50,439 nucleotides of DNA from Lachnospiraceae bacterium (GTDB lineage Bacteria > Bacillota > Clostridia > Lachnospirales > Lachnospiraceae): assembly GCA_017480565.1 (NCBI GenBank), contig JAFVAL010000068.1:1-50439 (forward strand), written 5' to 3'. This document shows positions 23,945-31,512 of this stretch, piece after piece. Made by a program: the position numbers and the translations under genes. Each line of letters starts with the position of its first letter. Positions within the stretch are counted from its first letter, which is position 1. The notes beneath the pieces are model-generated. The model was not told the origin of the DNA. It did not search any database and worked only from the letters and a program-made list of their open reading frames with translations.

Positions 23945-24685
23945 TTATGCAATCTGATGTTCTTCTTTGAATCGGTCAAATGTCTCCTGATCCGGCAAGG
24001 CAAAAAGCAAACCGCCAAACATGAAGGCATTTCCGAAGCTCAAAAACATCGTCCCAATGCCTGCACCAAGTGCATTTCCTGAACCAAGAAGCATCGAGAT
24101 CACAAGCGCCGGGATCGCACCAACAATCAGGTTATACCATTTCGCGCTTCTCGGATAAGGTGTATACCCTTTGTCAAATGCCTTAAATTGCACGACAATC
24201 ATCGGAACCCAGAAGATGATCAGCAAAACATAAATCGGCTGAGAAAAGCCCCAAAACAGGCGATCGGCGACGAGATTTGCGGTTGCTTCATCCAATGAAA
24301 GAAGGTACTTATAGACAAGACTCAGGATGCCTATGTTCATATGTGTACCCACCGGAGCTAGCCAGATATAGCCAAAAATCCCTGCCCGGTAAATATGTGC
24401 GTACTTCGGCGCTACATCCGCCATCAGCCGATAGATCGCGAAAAATGCAAGACCCTCTAAAAAGATTCCAAGAAAACCCAAGAGGCCGCCAGCAATCATT
24501 TGCCCATCCGTGAGGTTTGGCGCACCGGATAGAAAGCTCGTTGCCAAGGTACTCGTCGGGATCTCCTTCGCATAACCAAGTAGAAAATCTCCGATCCCTG
24601 TAAGCACGGAAGCAAACAGTCCGATCGCAAGAAGCTTTTTTATCCTTGCCCGGTCCAGGTTATTATCAATTCCAATCGTATTCAT
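23945..24685 (-). CDS. Integral membrane protein (DUF6796-like), first gene of operon
   Basis: A 246-residue protein with seven or so hydrophobic segments, beginning LLAIGLFASVLTGIGDFLLGYA. No functional motif is recognised beyond similarity in layout to the protein at 22559-23179. ATG 24685 is chosen; its site (GAAGGGAA) is distant and weak, and a GTG 33 bp upstream is also open but has no site. It is the first gene behind the third copy of the shared promoter-operator-leader element. Confidence 0.72.
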   Translation of the reverse strand: MNTIGIDNNLDRARIKKLLAIGLFASVLTGIGDFLLGYAKEIPTSTLATSFLSGAPNLTDGQMIAGGLLGFLGIFLEGLAFFAIYRLMADVAPKYAHIYRAGIFGYIWLAPVGTHMNIGILSLVYKYLLSLDEATANLVADRLFWGFSQPIYVLLIIFWVPMIVVQFKAFDKGYTPYPRSAKWYNLIVGAIPALVISMLLGSGNALGAGIGTMFLSFGNAFMFGGLLFALPDQETFDRFKEEHQIA

Positions 24686-24750
24686 TACTTTACCCGCGTT
24701 CCCTTCTACTCTGTTCACGAATCAGAATGCACATCTGTCATCTCGTTCAT

Positions 24751-24861
24751 GTTAGGTATTGCTAACCCGAGGTCAAGATGAAAGCCCGCTATGCAGCCAT
24801 ACTGTATAGCGGACTGTTAGTCATCACTTACTATTATACTTCGCGCAGGTTACATTTTCAA
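24751..24861 (-). promoter_or_regulatory. Shared promoter-operator-leader element, copy 3
   Basis: Minus strand: -35 TTGAAA (24856-24861), 17 bp, -10 TATAAT (24833-24838), one base, operator GTTAG-N6-CTTAC (24816-24831, plus-strand writing), leader hairpin CCGCTAT/ATAGCGG (24786-24792 and 24806-24812), then palindrome GTTAG-N6-CTAAC (24751-24766). Spacing of promoter to operator is identical to copies 1 and 2, while the hairpin is shorter. The stretch 24862-24904 before the MerR stop shows nothing further. Confidence 0.78.
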
Positions 24862-24904
24862 GATTGGAACACACTTTTACGAATCATCTCGAAAAATCCA
24901 CGGC

Positions 24905-25630
24905 CTAGCGACAAAACACCTCAATCGCAGCTGCTGCAAACTCTGCAGCACCCTCTCCGGCATGTTTGTTGATATTCTCGGTAAATTCGCCTCCGCAGCC
25001 ATAGGCCTGCCCAAGCCCTGCCAGGATCTCTTTGGTACAGTGGTAATAATTCTCAGTAATAAATGACTGAAGCTTTCCTACTAGGGTCTGCGCTTCCTCT
25101 CCAGCCGGATCTTGATCCTTCATCTTTCCAAAATCATCAAAGATCGCCATCATCCGCTCGTTCAGATCCTGTTGCGTCTCTTCCGTTCGGCCTTTGCTCT
25201 TCTCCTCATACTCCTTATACGCATCCGTATGTCCCCAAGACGCCTTCGCCTTCGCTGCATACTCCTCTAACTTCTTCTTGTCAAATTCCTGAAAACTCAT
25301 CTCTGTTCCTCCTTCTGCTTTGATCTTCTTAGCGAGAGTGATCAGATGATCAATGTGCTCCATCTTCATCGTCAGAAGCTCAATCTGCTGCTCAAGCGCC
25401 TTCTCGCGGTCAAAATTCGGGCTTTGAATAATCGTCTTGATATCCTTCAAAGGAAACTCCAACTCGCGAAAAAGCAAAATCTGCTGCAAAGTCTCCAAGG
25501 CATCGTTGTCATAAAGCCGGTACCCCGCCTCCGTATACTGCGCAGGCCTTAGCAAACCGATCTTATCGTAATACTGCAAAGTCCGAATACTCACACCCGT
25601 GAGCTCACTCACTTCATGCACTGTCATCAT
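24905..25630 (-). CDS. MerR-family regulator with TipAS effector domain
   Basis: A 241-residue regulator. The MerR DNA-binding domain (1-75) is clear: TVHEVSELTGVSIRTLQYYDKIGLL and TEAGYRLYDNDALETLQQI. A coiled dimer helix follows, then a C-terminal TipAS-like domain (about 120-241) with a conserved helical pattern and a terminal Cys (EVFCR). TipA/Mta-type proteins sense multiple drugs by binding them in this domain. The ATG at 25630 has GGAGGG seven bases upstream. Its own promoter has the 19-bp spacer and TTACG-N3-CGTAA palindrome expected for autoregulation. Confidence 0.92.
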   Translation of the reverse strand: MMTVHEVSELTGVSIRTLQYYDKIGLLRPAQYTEAGYRLYDNDALETLQQILLFRELEFPLKDIKTIIQSPNFDREKALEQQIELLTMKMEHIDHLITLAKKIKAEGGTEMSFQEFDKKKLEEYAAKAKASWGHTDAYKEYEEKSKGRTEETQQDLNERMMAIFDDFGKMKDQDPAGEEAQTLVGKLQSFITENYYHCTKEILAGLGQAYGCGGEFTENINKHAGEGAAEFAAAAIEVFCR

Positions 25631-25654
25631 GATCCATCCCTCCTCTCAAAGAAC

Positions 25655-25685
25655 AGAATAAACTATTACGCAACGTAAGAGTCAA
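25655..25685 (-). promoter_or_regulatory. MerR-type promoter with 19-bp spacer and palindrome
   Basis: Minus strand TTGACT (25680-25685), a 19-bp spacer and TATTCT (25655-25660). The spacer contains TTACG-TTG-CGTAA. Elongated spacers with a central palindrome are the signature of MerR activation, and the TAACGTTGCGT core is close to what I recall for Mta of Bacillus. Confidence 0.85.
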
Positions 25686-25828
25686 GAAGGGATTTGAATA
25701 TTATTAATAAAAAATATAGTTCCACATTCACAACATCCAGAAAGACACGATTCAGTTTTTCCCACCCTCGCCTATCTCCGGTGTCTGGGACATTCTCTTT
25801 AGCGATGGAAAAGCCATTCCGGGCTTCG

Positions 25829-27307
25829 TCATTTTCTGCCCGCTTTCTCATCAAAGCGTTCCTTGACTGCCGTGAAGTCTTCCACAAGCTCTGCTGCGCC
25901 GAGATATGTACCCTTTTCATCCCTAACGGCTGCATAGATCACGCGCACAGGATGGTCATCGTTGGGCGTCCACACTTCCATATAGTCTCTGGCTCCGGAT
26001 TTGAAATCATCCAGCAGTTTCTTCACCATCGGCTTTACGCGCTCCGGATGGCATTCATAAGTAGAGCGATCCAGTGCAGAAAGCGGGCGGGAAAAGACCC
26101 TTCCTTCATTTGTAAAGAAACGGTTGATATCATTCTCATCAATAAAAGTGATGTCGATCGGAAGCACCTTGAAGAGTCCGTTCAGCTGAGCCATGTTCAG
26201 CTTTCCGCCAGGGAAATACAGGAGCCCGTCTGTCATGTTGGCAGGCATTGTTTTCCTGCGTGCAGCTAAAGCTTCTTCTCCATGCGTCCACTTCGGGGCA
26301 CTGTCAATAAAAACAAAGCCCATCTCTGGAAGATCCCGGTAAGCATCCAGCCATTCTTCTTCAGTCAAATGTTCCAGACACAGCGGGAAGAAGATGTTCT
26401 CCTCTTTATAGATCATCTCCTTCATGCGGTTCAGAACCGCTTTGGCGGATGCTTTTTCCGCAGCAAAGTTTTCGCCAGTCAGCGTTTGCGAGAGCCTTGC
26501 GACTTCCGCCTTGATCTCATCGTCCACGCCCCACATGACATCATTGGGACCGGTCACGCCGTGGTGCAGCAGCATCGGCATCAGGATGCTTTCTTTCTTG
26601 CTGTAGAGGATATCGATCTTCCGAAGCTTCTTCAGCGCTTCAGAAAGTGAGGATACGTCTTCTGCCTGGAGTGCTTCCAGAGCATGATCCAGGACCTTCT
26701 CCAATGCGGTATTCTCTCTGCGAAGCACGTCTACCGGATGGCCCTCCGCAACGATGGAAACAGAGGGATCCTCGTGTGCAGCCACTTTCAGCCCCGCATT
26801 TCGTTCTTCCTCTGCCCAGAGCTCCGCTTCTGTTTTTCCATGGAATAAAGCGGAATGCAGATCACAAAGCTTCTGCACTTCCTGCATGGGCAGTCCGTCG
26901 TCGATCAGTCCCTGTTCGGCTTTCACGATATCATGGACCGACACGCTTTCGAAATCTCTGACGAAATCAGCTCTGACTGACTCCAGATCTTCCCCTTGAT
27001 TTAGACGAAGGATCAAATTCTTCAGCTTCGTATTCCGGTCTTCAGCCGTGCCGGGAAGAACTACTTCATTTTCCTGCCCGGGAACTCCTGTCACCTGGAA
27101 CCCGTTTTCTGTGAGAGCGGTCAAGATCCTGTCCATCGGGATGCCTTTGATTGCAGCGCCCTTCGGGATTGTCATAACCTTCCCCATAAACTTCAGGGCT
27201 ACAGGACTTGTAATGTCCTTAAACCCTAATTCCACCATGATGCCTTTCAGCTCGGGATACTCCGAGACCAGTTCGGCAACGTTTTTTCTAAGATCTATTA
27301 CTTTCAT
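25829..27307 (-). CDS. DUF438-hemerythrin-PAS protein
   Basis: A 492-residue cytoplasmic protein. Order: DUF1858-like (about 1-65, VIDLRKNVAELVSEYPEL), DUF438 (about 90-165), a hemerythrin-like four-helix bundle (about 190-330) with several metal-ligand candidates (HPVDVLRREN, KKESILMPMLLHHG, KEENIFFPL), and a C-terminal PAS-like domain (about 365-492, with YMEVWTPNDDHPVRV). Members are linked to oxygen or nitric-oxide sensing and repair. ATG 27307 is preceded by GGAGG. It is divergent from the Crp/Fnr gene and shares its operator, so it is probably the regulator's main target. The stretch 25686-25828 shows no gene or clear terminator. Confidence 0.87.
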   Translation of the reverse strand: MKVIDLRKNVAELVSEYPELKGIMVELGFKDITSPVALKFMGKVMTIPKGAAIKGIPMDRILTALTENGFQVTGVPGQENEVVLPGTAEDRNTKLKNLILRLNQGEDLESVRADFVRDFESVSVHDIVKAEQGLIDDGLPMQEVQKLCDLHSALFHGKTEAELWAEEERNAGLKVAAHEDPSVSIVAEGHPVDVLRRENTALEKVLDHALEALQAEDVSSLSEALKKLRKIDILYSKKESILMPMLLHHGVTGPNDVMWGVDDEIKAEVARLSQTLTGENFAAEKASAKAVLNRMKEMIYKEENIFFPLCLEHLTEEEWLDAYRDLPEMGFVFIDSAPKWTHGEEALAARRKTMPANMTDGLLYFPGGKLNMAQLNGLFKVLPIDITFIDENDINRFFTNEGRVFSRPLSALDRSTYECHPERVKPMVKKLLDDFKSGARDYMEVWTPNDDHPVRVIYAAVRDEKGTYLGAAELVEDFTAVKERFDEKAGRK

Positions 27308-27330
27308 AAGCGAACCTCCTTTTGCTTTCC

Positions 27331-27405
27331 GGATACAGTATAAGCGATTTCTTTTCGCGATTCTGTATCCAGGGATACACACAAGGAGAAAATTTGATGT
27401 ATAAT
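27331..27405. promoter_or_regulatory. Crp/Fnr box between two divergent promoters
   Basis: TGTATCC-AG-GGATACA (27364-27379) is a perfect 7-bp palindrome. Its centre at 27371.5 is about 41 bp from the expected starts of both promoters: plus-strand TATAAT (27400-27405) for the regulator and minus-strand TATACT (27337-27342) for the DUF438 gene. That is class-II activation geometry in both directions. A further half-site GGATACAG (27331-27338) overlaps the DUF438 -10. Neither promoter has a good -35. Confidence 0.75.
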
Positions 27406-27434
27406 GGAATCAGAAAATCGAAAGGAGAATACCC

Positions 27435-28109
27435 ATGGATTATTCCGTACTGGAGAAGAGTGCGCTCTTTCATGGAATACCCGCTAAGGAACTTCGTAAA
27501 GTTCTTGAAGATACACCTCACCATATACAATGCTACGACAAAGGAGAGACGATCTTCCATTTGATGGAGGAAGCAGATCGCATTGGCATTCTCATAGAGG
27601 GACGTGCCCAGGCGCAGAAACCGTTCCCGAACGGGAGTCAGATCAATGTATCCGTCCGCCTGCCCGGAGAAATGATCGGTCCGGCCGCAGTGTTCTCACA
27701 AAGCCACAAATACCCCTGTGACGTGGTCGCTCTAGAGCCAGCAACCGTCATGATGTTTAGAAAGAAGGATATCCTCTCACTCATGCAGAAAGATATCCGG
27801 GTTCTTCAGAATTTCACTTTGGAAATCGCTACGGCAACCTATATGCTGCAGCAGCGTCTTGAACTGCTTTCTTATAATGGGATCGCCGAGAAAGCAGCGT
27901 TCTATCTGCTCATTCAGGCCAGGCAGACAGGAAAAAGCAGAATCAGGATTCCCGAGTCGGTCTCAAACTGGGCTATGATCATGAATGTTTCCAGACCTTC
28001 TCTTCATCGTGAACTAAAAAAACTGGAAGCAGCAGGTATGATTTCTTATGCGCCACCGATCATTGAGATACTGGATAGCAAGGCTCTGCAAAATGTTTTG
28101 AGCGATTAA
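27435..28109 (+). CDS. Crp/Fnr-family transcriptional regulator
   Basis: A 224-residue regulator: cyclic-nucleotide-binding-like sensor domain (about 15-125), dimer helix, and a C-terminal winged helix (VSNWAMIMNVSRPSLHRELKKLEAAGMI). The N-terminal domain lacks the cysteines of an FNR iron-sulfur cluster, so haem, a small molecule or a redox signal is possible. The start ATG 27435 follows AAAGGAGA. Its natural end (ILDSKALQNVLSD) abuts a deletion junction with the truncated flavodoxin on the other strand. It probably controls the divergent DUF438-hemerythrin gene in response to NO or oxygen (inference). Confidence 0.9.
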   Translation: MDYSVLEKSALFHGIPAKELRKVLEDTPHHIQCYDKGETIFHLMEEADRIGILIEGRAQAQKPFPNGSQINVSVRLPGEMIGPAAVFSQSHKYPCDVVALEPATVMMFRKKDILSLMQKDIRVLQNFTLEIATATYMLQQRLELLSYNGIAEKAAFYLLIQARQTGKSRIRIPESVSNWAMIMNVSRPSLHRELKKLEAAGMISYAPPIIEILDSKALQNVLSD

Positions 28110-28359
28110 TTCCAGCGGTACCTAATTTCCTGATAAAGCGCTCATAGGCTAAAAGATCTGCCCCAACGGGTTGGAACTCCGGCTTTAATTTGCGCTTCAC
28201 TTCAGCTTGTCCCTGATCTACGATCTCATCATAGGTCCCGGCATAGGGGCGGGCGGTATCAATCCGGACGGAATCAAAGCCTGTCTCTGCCGCGATCATA
28301 TCTGCAATCCGTTTTGTATTACCCCTTGCCTGGGAATAATAAATGACTAATGTTTTCAT
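28060..28359 (-). pseudogene. Flavodoxin, truncated after the first half
   Basis: The N-terminal 75 or so residues are flavodoxin: FMN phosphate loop YYSQARGNTKRIAD, then the variable segment up to DLLAYERFI, which is the point where intact relatives continue into the G-x-P-x-W-W block (as in the two intact flavodoxins at 31513 and 32229). After this the frame runs into sequence antisense to the end of the Crp/Fnr gene. About half of the protein is missing, including the second FMN loop. Its start overlaps the DUF4405 stop as ATGA. The junction is near 28110-28135. Confidence 0.8.
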
Positions 28360-29030
28360 TTTTCTTCTGCCTTTCCCTTTCTGGTGATTTTGCTCAGCAC
28401 ATATACAGCAAGACCCCCAAAGGACATAAATAAAATCATGATTGCCAGGTAATCAAGGATAAAGAACAGCCTTACCTCACTGAAATCGAAAAAGGCAAAT
28501 GCAACGCTTCCTGACATATACCCCGGAAAGCCTCGCTTCATAAATGCCGTAACGCCACATGTGGATATACATCCCAATCCGACAAGCAGCGCCGCAAATA
28601 CCTTTCCGTTTTTTATAAACAGCCTTTTCATCGGGGCCACCTGATGTGTTCCCGCATGGATGCTCATCAGGACAAAGCCCCAGTACGCCAGCGCCATGTG
28701 GATCTGGCGCATGATCGAGGAAACACCTGGAACCTGAATAAACGTATACAGGTGCTTTGACATCAGGATTCCGGACACCGGCTGCAGGACCATAAAAACC
28801 AGCAGCAAAATGTCCAGGATCGTCTGGAAGGTCCTTCTCACATTGTAGCGGCCCTTGAAGATCGCACCAAGCCATTGGCGGTTCTGAATCAGGTGGATGA
28901 CGATCAGAACCGTCATCACAGTTCCGATGATCTCATGAAACTTTTCTCCGATCAGCGAATAGGCCATGAGAAGAGGAAGCAGGAGGACCATCCCGATATT
29001 CACGATCAATCTGGCTTTCTTATTGTTCAT
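28356..29030 (-). CDS. DUF4405-type membrane protein (cytochrome-b-like)
   Basis: A 224-residue protein with five to six hydrophobic segments. Conserved His residues lie inside helices (FHEIIGTVMTVLIVIHLIQNRQW, IHMALAYWGFVLMSIHAGTH), giving a pattern like di-haem b561-type membrane cytochromes and DUF4405. It may carry electrons across the membrane for the flavodoxin and reductase genes of the same operon (inference). ATG 29030 has GGAGG eight bases before. Upstream lies the broken aldo/keto reductase, downstream the truncated flavodoxin. Confidence 0.78.
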   Translation of the reverse strand: MNNKKARLIVNIGMVLLLPLLMAYSLIGEKFHEIIGTVMTVLIVIHLIQNRQWLGAIFKGRYNVRRTFQTILDILLLVFMVLQPVSGILMSKHLYTFIQVPGVSSIMRQIHMALAYWGFVLMSIHAGTHQVAPMKRLFIKNGKVFAALLVGLGCISTCGVTAFMKRGFPGYMSGSVAFAFFDFSEVRLFFILDYLAIMILFMSFGGLAVYVLSKITRKGKAEEK

Positions 29031-29054
29031 CGCTCCTTCCTCCCTGGTATGAAT

Positions 29055-30185
29055 TTATTTTTCAAATGTCCTTGCCACGTTCTGAAGAATCTCACGGATC
29101 GCAAGATGCTGTGGACATACCTTCTCGCATTTTCCACACTTGATGCATTCGGAAGCCTTACCGTGACCGCCACCCGTGATGATCTCACTGTAATAGTACC
29201 CGGTGTTCCAGTTGTGGAAGGCCTCATGTGCATTCATGGCTGCGAACAGATCCGGGATGCGAATCGATTTTGGACATTGGCTCTCCTCGATGCAGTAGCG
29301 GCAGGACGTGCAGGGGATCAGATTCAGGCTTTTGAAGATCTCGCAGACCTTCCGGATCGCTTCGTGCTCTGTCCCATTCAGGGGCTTGAAGTCCTTCATG
29401 GCGCTTAAGTTATCCACCATCTGATCCATATTGCTCATGCCGGAGAGGACCATAGCCATGTTCGGGAAGCTGGCTGCAAAACGGATCGCGTAGCTGGCAT
29501 TGCTTCCGCCGTTTAAGCTCCGCAGGATCTGATCGGCTTCCTTCGGAAGATTTACGAGGCTCCCACCCTTGACCGGTTCCATGACTATGACCGTCTATCC
29601 GTGCTTTTCACAGACCTCATAGACCTTGCGGCTTTCGACGGAGGCATCCTCATAGTCCACGTAATTGAACTGGATCTGGACGATCTCGATCTCCGGGTGC
29701 TCCGTGAGGATCATGTCCAGAACATCCGCCTTATCATGGAAGGAAATACCGAAGTGACGGATCAAGCCTTCTTCCTTCAGCGCATAGCAGGTCTCATAGG
29801 CCTTGCAGCGCTTGAACTTTTGATAGTTGTTCTTGTCCTGGGCATGCATCAGGTAAAAGTCAAAATAATCGACGCCGCTCCAGGCAAGCTGTTTTTCAAA
29901 GAACGGCCGAATATCCTCCTGCTTTTTGAAGTAAGGATCCGTCAGCTTATTGGTCAGAAGGAACTGATTGCGGTCATAGCGTTTCGCCACGCAGTCACGA
30001 ATCGCGGTTTCTGACTGTCCTCCGATGTAGCCGCGTGCTGTATCAAAGTAGTTGAGACCGGCCTCGATAAAGGCATCTGCCATCCGACTGAATTCATCGT
30101 AATCGACCTGGCTGCCCTTCATCGGAAGGCGCATACAGCCAAAACCGAAGTTGCCGTGTATTTCAGGAAAGAATTTGTTTGTCAT
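29055..30185 (-). pseudogene. Aldo/keto reductase with C-terminal ferredoxin domain, interrupted by an in-frame TAG
   Basis: The reading frame starts at ATG 30185 (site AAGGAGA) and runs through an aldo/keto reductase domain: FGCMRLPM, NYFDTARGYIGG, LLTNKL and YLMHAQDK supply the Asp/Tyr/Lys/His set. A TAG at 29595-29597 interrupts it between CEKHG and TVIVMEPVKGG, after which the same frame continues to 29055 with CTSCRYCIEESQCP and CIKCGKCEKVCP, two iron-sulfur motifs. Total length (about 376 codons) and the even join fit one ancestral gene with a single Lys to amber change. It may be a recent nonsense mutation or a sequencing error. Confidence 0.83.
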
Positions 30186-30240
30186 TTAATCTGATCTCCT
30201 TCATCATTCGTTGTCACTGAATGCCGTATATACTCTTACA

Positions 30241-30262
30241 GCCAGCCGGATGACTGGCTGGC
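30241..30262 (-). other. Stem-loop between SDR and aldo/keto reductase genes
   Basis: GCCAGCC and GGCTGGC form a 7-bp hairpin with an 8-nt loop in the 88-bp intergenic gap. No U-run follows, so read-through is expected. Confidence 0.45.
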
Positions 30263-30273
30263 TTGTCTATTGT

Positions 30274-31107
30274 TTAGGCCAGCGGCTGCAGGGGGCCGTA
30301 ATAGTAAGAGGCCGTAGCGCCGCCGTCAGCAAGGAAGGTGGAACCGGTAATGAATGCACCTGCGTCGCTCATCAGAAGCTCAGCGATATTTGCCATCTCA
30401 TCCGCTGTTCCTGGCCTTCCGGCCGGGCATTTTGCAAACATGTTCTTATAGAAATCTCCGCGTGGTCCGTTGAACTCATCCACTGCCAGAGGGGTCACGA
30501 TGATTCCAGGCGCAATGTCGTTGAGCCTTGCGCCACGCTCTCCCCAGCGAATGCACTCATACATGACGCGCTTTTCGTTGCAGCGCTTCGCCAGCTGATA
30601 AGCATGGAGGGTATCTTTGATGTTTTCCGGCTGCAGCAAAGGCAGAGACAGCAGTTCTTCCGTAGGCGTCGTTGCCAGCTGCCTGTCCTCTTCGGGGGTC
30701 AGCTGAGGCATACGCCAGCCGGACTGACTGGAGATTGTAACACCCGAGCCGCCCTCCGCAATGACCTTGCCGACTTCCTCAAGAAGGACAGCCGTGCCGT
30801 ACAGATCCACCTTCAGGATAGCCTCTATCGGAGCCTGGGATGGAGACACCCCGGCCGCATTGATGAGATATTTGATCTCGCCGATTTCCTGTGCCTTTTT
30901 GATGATCGCCAGGATATCCTCTCTGGAGGAAAGATCCATTTCAAATGCGACGACGTCGTATCCGGCGTTGTTCATGATCTCTGCGATCGCTTCCGCGTTC
31001 TTTAAGTTCTTATCCCCAAGGATGATCTTTTTACCAAAACCGGTTCTGCGGGCCAGTGCCATGCCGATCTGGCCGGCACCTGTTACAAGCATAACTTCTT
31101 TCTTCAT
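30274..31107 (-). CDS. Short-chain dehydrogenase/reductase (SDR)
   Basis: A 277-residue SDR oxidoreductase. The NAD(P)-binding motif TGAGQIGMALARR is at the N-terminus, NAAGVSPS follows, and the C-terminal ends as ITGSTFLADGGATASYYY. The catalytic Ser is in TISSQSGW and the expected Y-x-x-x-K is represented by YQLAKRC, although the loop between is longer than usual. The start ATG 31107 has AGGAGA nine bases before; the 26 upstream in-frame codons overlap the preceding gene. Substrate unknown. Confidence 0.9.
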   Translation of the reverse strand: MKKEVMLVTGAGQIGMALARRTGFGKKIILGDKNLKNAEAIAEIMNNAGYDVVAFEMDLSSREDILAIIKKAQEIGEIKYLINAAGVSPSQAPIEAILKVDLYGTAVLLEEVGKVIAEGGSGVTISSQSGWRMPQLTPEEDRQLATTPTEELLSLPLLQPENIKDTLHAYQLAKRCNEKRVMYECIRWGERGARLNDIAPGIIVTPLAVDEFNGPRGDFYKNMFAKCPAGRPGTADEMANIAELLMSDAGAFITGSTFLADGGATASYYYGPLQPLA

Positions 31108-31121
31108 GATGATTCTTCTCC

Positions 31122-31499
31122 TTAATACGTGCTTGCCACACTGCGGGTGATCTTCCAACCATCTGCCGTTTTCTTTAAGCTGCATTTCTGCTGCAGACGC
31201 CAGTTATGTCTGCCACCGCCGAACACGGCAGCCGATACATAGGACTGTCCAGTAAGAACTGCAGTATTTCCACTGAGCTCTACTGTCATACTGTCATGCC
31301 TGGCTGAGAAATAATTCAGCGTCCCGTCAAGCACCGCTTTAATAAAAGCCTCTTTTGGCTGCCTCATTCCGGTCATGTGGATCAGGACAAAGCTGTCGTC
31401 CAGGACATCCCGAAGGACAGTCTCATCCTTTGTGATCATGCCGTCACACATACGGATGTAGGCTTCCTGTATTTCAATTTGATCCTGAGTCCTTTTCAT
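31122..31499 (-). CDS. NTF2-like (SnoaL/DUF4440-type) protein
   Basis: A 125-residue cone-shaped NTF2-like protein: QEAYIRMCDGMITKDETVLRDVLDDSFVLIHMTG start helix, FSARHDSMTVEL, and WRLQQKCSLKKTADGWKITRS end. Members are small enzymes or ligand binders. ATG 31499 is chosen because AAAGG lies nine bases before; an ATG six bases upstream is too close to that site. It overlaps nothing but follows the lipoprotein flavodoxin closely (stop at 31513). Confidence 0.8.
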   Translation of the reverse strand: MKRTQDQIEIQEAYIRMCDGMITKDETVLRDVLDDSFVLIHMTGMRQPKEAFIKAVLDGTLNYFSARHDSMTVELSGNTAVLTGQSYVSAAVFGGGRHNWRLQQKCSLKKTADGWKITRSVASTY

Positions 31500-31512
31500 T
31501 TCCATCAGCCTT

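Noticed and set aside
14872-24861. Known riboswitch classes for the three shared leaders
   Set aside because: No match by eye to purine, SAM, TPP, c-di-GMP, preQ1 or T-box consensus; a covariance search would be needed to exclude others.
25666-25935. 89-codon minus-strand ORF overlapping the DUF438 3' end
   Set aside because: It overlaps a sure gene in another frame and the MerR promoter; no ribosome site.
29595-29597. Pyrrolysine or other read-through at the aldo/keto reductase amber codon
   Set aside because: The family has Lys there and does not use pyrrolysine; no signal for recoding is visible. Nonsense mutation or sequencing error is simpler.
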